From a virus: a stretch of DNA of 25,331 nt. Below are positions 23,491-25,331 of this stretch, in pieces; the stretch's first letter is position 1; each line of letters starts with the position of its first letter. Below the pieces are notes generated by a model. The model saw only the letters and a program-made list of their open reading frames with translations. It was not told the DNA's origin and did not search any database. The stretch lies in the IMG/VR virus record IMGVR_UViG_3300023184_000481, positions 1 through 25,331 of that record. One strand, written 5' to 3'. Made by a program: the position numbers and the translations under genes.

Positions 23491-23928
23491 TTACTGGGCA
23501 GTGCCGGGCATCAAAGCGACGTCATAGAACGTGTAAGTCACGCCGGTGACGCCGGTAAGAGCCGTGGTGTTAGGCACAAACGCGACCGTAGAACTAATTT
23601 TCAAAAGTCCGATCAAGGTTGTATTAGCCGTTGCTTGTGCAGGCACTGGGCAAGGATCGCCCGCAGCAACGATAGGACCTTGAGTGGTCGACGCTGTTCC
23701 ACCAGCGGTGAGCCAAAGCGCAAACAAGCAGCTTTGATTTGCGGCCAACGAGGTGTGGCCAGAGCTGAAGGCGACTTCGGCTGTGGTGTAAGACTTCAGA
23801 ATACCGTTGTTTACATAGGTAACGGTGTTTGCAGTCTTGAGCTTCAGGTTGGAGACGGAGCCATAGGTAAGGCCGCCCGCAGTCAGGGCCATATAGCCAC
23901 TATTGGCTTGTTCAATGTTGTATGACAT
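23491..23928 (-). CDS. Small beta-rich structural protein
   Basis: A 145-aa protein rich in Thr, Ala, Ser, Val and Gly, with alternating strands (GGLTYGSVSNLKLKTANTVT, then LFALWLTAGGT). It lacks catalytic motifs and membrane spans. It is the third gene of the capsid group and the last before the terminator; a head decoration or head-fibre role is likely but not proven. It has a good ribosome site (AAAGGAATCTC) and starts 21 bases after the previous stop. Confidence 0.72.
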   Translation of the reverse strand: MSYNIEQANSGYMALTAGGLTYGSVSNLKLKTANTVTYVNNGILKSYTTAEVAFSSGHTSLAANQSCLFALWLTAGGTASTTQGPIVAAGDPCPVPAQATANTTLIGLLKISSTVAFVPNTTALTGVTGVTYTFYDVALMPGTAQ

Positions 23929-23949
23929 GGTGAGATTCCTTTACAAAGA

Positions 23950-24450
23950 TTAAGAGACAGTTGCCGAGAACGGAGTTGCTTCCGTACCAGTCGCAGCGGT
24001 GAGGACGCGCACGCCAAATTTGCCCGCGATCGCGTCGACGATCTCGATGTGATCGCCGATAAGACCGCCCAAGGTTGTGCCGTTGAGTGTGATGGTGTCA
24101 TCAGTAGAGGCCGTGGCATAACCCAAGACTGCTGCTGAGTTATCACTAATCACAAACGCCCGGCCCGTCATCACGTCGGTAGCGTTAGCTACCTTAATGG
24201 TTGTCGTGTTGGACGTTATTGATGCGCCAATAATGAAGCGATAGATTGAACCCGTGCCAGTAGCAGCAGGCAGCGTTACCGCACACCCCGCCGCAGCACT
24301 GATCACAATCGTGCGCCCAGCATGCACATCCTTCGTGCAAGTAAGCGTCGCGCCGGTGGCGCTGATTGGCGTTGTGGACAGCACTGCGCCGTTCATGTTG
24401 CCAAGCAGCACGCCGTCATTGACGAGGCTATATAAAGCTGAATTGCTCAT
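23950..24450 (-). CDS. Capsid-associated beta-rich protein (decoration candidate)
   Basis: A 166-aa protein directly after the capsid gene. It is a beta-rich, Thr/Ala/Gly-rich protein (TIVISAAAGCAVTLPAATG, then IYRFIIGASI, TIKVANATDVMTG and DDTITLNGTTLGG), the composition of small trimeric decoration or fibre-like proteins. No family is recognised with confidence. A ribosome site AAAGGAATACACC precedes the ATG. Its level is probably high, since it follows the capsid gene without a terminator. Confidence 0.7.
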   Translation of the reverse strand: MSNSALYSLVNDGVLLGNMNGAVLSTTPISATGATLTCTKDVHAGRTIVISAAAGCAVTLPAATGTGSIYRFIIGASITSNTTTIKVANATDVMTGRAFVISDNSAAVLGYATASTDDTITLNGTTLGGLIGDHIEIVDAIAGKFGVRVLTAATGTEATPFSATVS

Positions 24451-24471
24451 GGTGTATTCCTTTGGTTAGAC

Positions 24472-24493
24472 GAGGCTAAGTTGCCCTAGCCCC
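24472..24493 (-). other. Small hairpin between capsid and decoration genes
   Basis: On the minus strand GGGGCTA and TAGCCTC can pair over seven bases (one G-U) around an eight-base loop. There is no T-run after it, so it is not a clear terminator; it could be an mRNA stabilising or processing stem, or chance. Confidence 0.3.
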
Positions 24494-24499
24494 TGGTCA

Positions 24500-25331
24500 T
24501 TACAGAGCGGTCACACCGGCTTCGATACGAGCCATCCAGGCGTCGTTCAAACGCACGGTAGCAAACCAGGTCGAAGCACCCACGTAGCCGAATTGGCCCA
24601 ATGGGTTAGCGTGGTTGGTCTGAGATGCTTTCAACACCACAGGCTTGATGGCAGACATGCCCTTCAATGCGACTTGGCCCCATGCGTCTTCACCAATAAC
24701 GATGAAGGGGTACACGTCGACGTTAACAGCGCTAACAGACAACATGCCGCTTGAACCAATAGCTGCACCGGCAGCCAAGAAAGACTTCAACAGCGGAGAG
24801 CTGATAAAGCGGAAGTCTTCACATGCACCGATCTCGCGATCGTGAATAGGCTTGAATGAACCGTACTCTTCCACGCGGGTGAAGCCTGGCAGGTTACGAA
24901 TGTCACTCACTGCGTCAGTGTGGCAAAACACCACATAGGCAGGTTGCACAGCGCGTGTACCGAAATTCACGCCAGGAGCCAAGCGGCTAGTGACGCGGCG
25001 GCAACGGTTTGATTCCAAGGTACGGGCAGCTTTACGGATTGAGTTCAAACTGATCGCTGTGTTGATCGCGGCACGGCTAGAGCCGTTCGTGTAGATCACA
25101 GTAGAGCCAGCTTTCAACACGCCGTAGCGAACCAATTCCATCACCTCGGCCAGGGTCTCGCCAGTCAGCTTGACCATCTCGCCGGGGATGTCGTCTTCGT
25201 ACAACTGCTCAGTCTTTGAGCTGTACTTGAACAACACACCGTACTGCTGGAGCTGAACGGTCACGTCCTGGAACGTGATGGTGTTGGAGTTAGGAGTCAC
25301 GCCTTCAGCCAACACAAAGTTGGATGCGGTG
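24500..25331 (-). CDS. Major capsid protein, N4-gp56 family (partial, 5' end off window)
   Basis: The frame is open to the right edge, so the N-terminus is missing; 277 residues are visible. The sequence from FVLAEGVTPNSNTITFQDV through QYGVLFKYSSKTEQLYEDD and GETLAEVMELVRYG is the typical N-terminal half of N4-gp56 family major capsid proteins (HK97 fold). The middle has DAVSDIRNLPGF and the C-terminal part FIVIGEDAWGQVALKG, then the end ARIEAGVTAL. This protein builds the icosahedral shell. The internal GTG codon near 25315 is unlikely to be the true start, because the conserved sequence continues upstream of it. Confidence 0.92.
   Translation of the reverse strand, partial: TASNFVLAEGVTPNSNTITFQDVTVQLQQYGVLFKYSSKTEQLYEDDIPGEMVKLTGETLAEVMELVRYGVLKAGSTVIYTNGSSRAAINTAISLNSIRKAARTLESNRCRRVTSRLAPGVNFGTRAVQPAYVVFCHTDAVSDIRNLPGFTRVEEYGSFKPIHDREIGACEDFRFISSPLLKSFLAAGAAIGSSGMLSVSAVNVDVYPFIVIGEDAWGQVALKGMSAIKPVVLKASQTNHANPLGQFGYVGASTWFATVRLNDAWMARIEAGVTAL

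Noticed and set aside
24421-24480. Ten-base direct repeat gacgaggcta at 24421 and near 24469
   Set aside because: Too short to mean more than chance; one copy is inside a coding start and the other in a short gap.
1-25331. tRNA genes, CRISPR arrays, insertion sequences, att sites
   Set aside because: I looked for cloverleaf arms, regular short repeats, transposase motifs and integrase-linked repeats and saw none; almost all bases are in minus-strand genes.

Overview
The window is part of a tailed-phage (podovirus-like) genome or prophage. It is packed edge to edge with genes that all read on the minus strand, so transcription runs from 25331 towards 1. The best landmarks are an N4-gp56-type major capsid protein at the right edge, an adaptor and nozzle pair, S74-chaperone tail fibres, a nested Rz/Rz1 spanin pair beside an M15 endolysin, and giant multidomain proteins of the 'polyvalent' (virion-ejected) kind at the left. 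The Rz/Rz1 architecture means a Gram-negative host. Base composition and the overall set of genes resemble phages of freshwater proteobacteria, but the host is a guess. Terminase, portal and replication genes are not here.

Layout in transcription order: (1) 25331-23491, capsid protein (its N-terminus lies outside the window) and two small structural proteins, closed by an intrinsic terminator with a UUCG loop. (2) 23405-20248, a 141-aa protein, an SU10-type adaptor and a 679-aa tail nozzle candidate. (3) 20251-15655, an adhesin cluster: a repeat-bearing fibre, a glycine-rich fibre tip, a 69-aa protein and two fibres that each end in an S74 self-cleaving chaperone. (4) 15658-12958, a lysis cassette of nine small genes, mostly joined by ATGA or TAATG overlaps. 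It holds several membrane proteins, a lipoprotein, a two-helix holin candidate, Rz with Rz1 nested inside, and the endolysin, and is followed by a second terminator. (5) 12864-8664, likely internal or ejection proteins with a GNAT acetyltransferase among them. (6) 8660-1, an effector island: a 1936-aa polyvalent protein with a zincin motif, an ADP-ribosyltransferase-like region and a helix-rich C-terminal region; a ferritin; and a second polyvalent protein that runs off the left edge.

The most interesting part is that last block. A protein that aligns along its length with bacterial FtnA ferritin sits between the two giant proteins. It keeps the A and B ferroxidase ligands but has lost C-site ligands. 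The left-edge protein has a RelA/SpoT-like nucleotidyltransferase region followed by an ASCH domain, and it is easily missed because no stop codon lies inside the window. Together these suggest a set of proteins delivered with, or made for, the incoming genome that could act on host iron, nucleotide signalling and nucleic acids. That joint role is inference. No tRNA, CRISPR array, insertion sequence or plus-strand gene was found, and no gap between genes exceeds about 95 bases.
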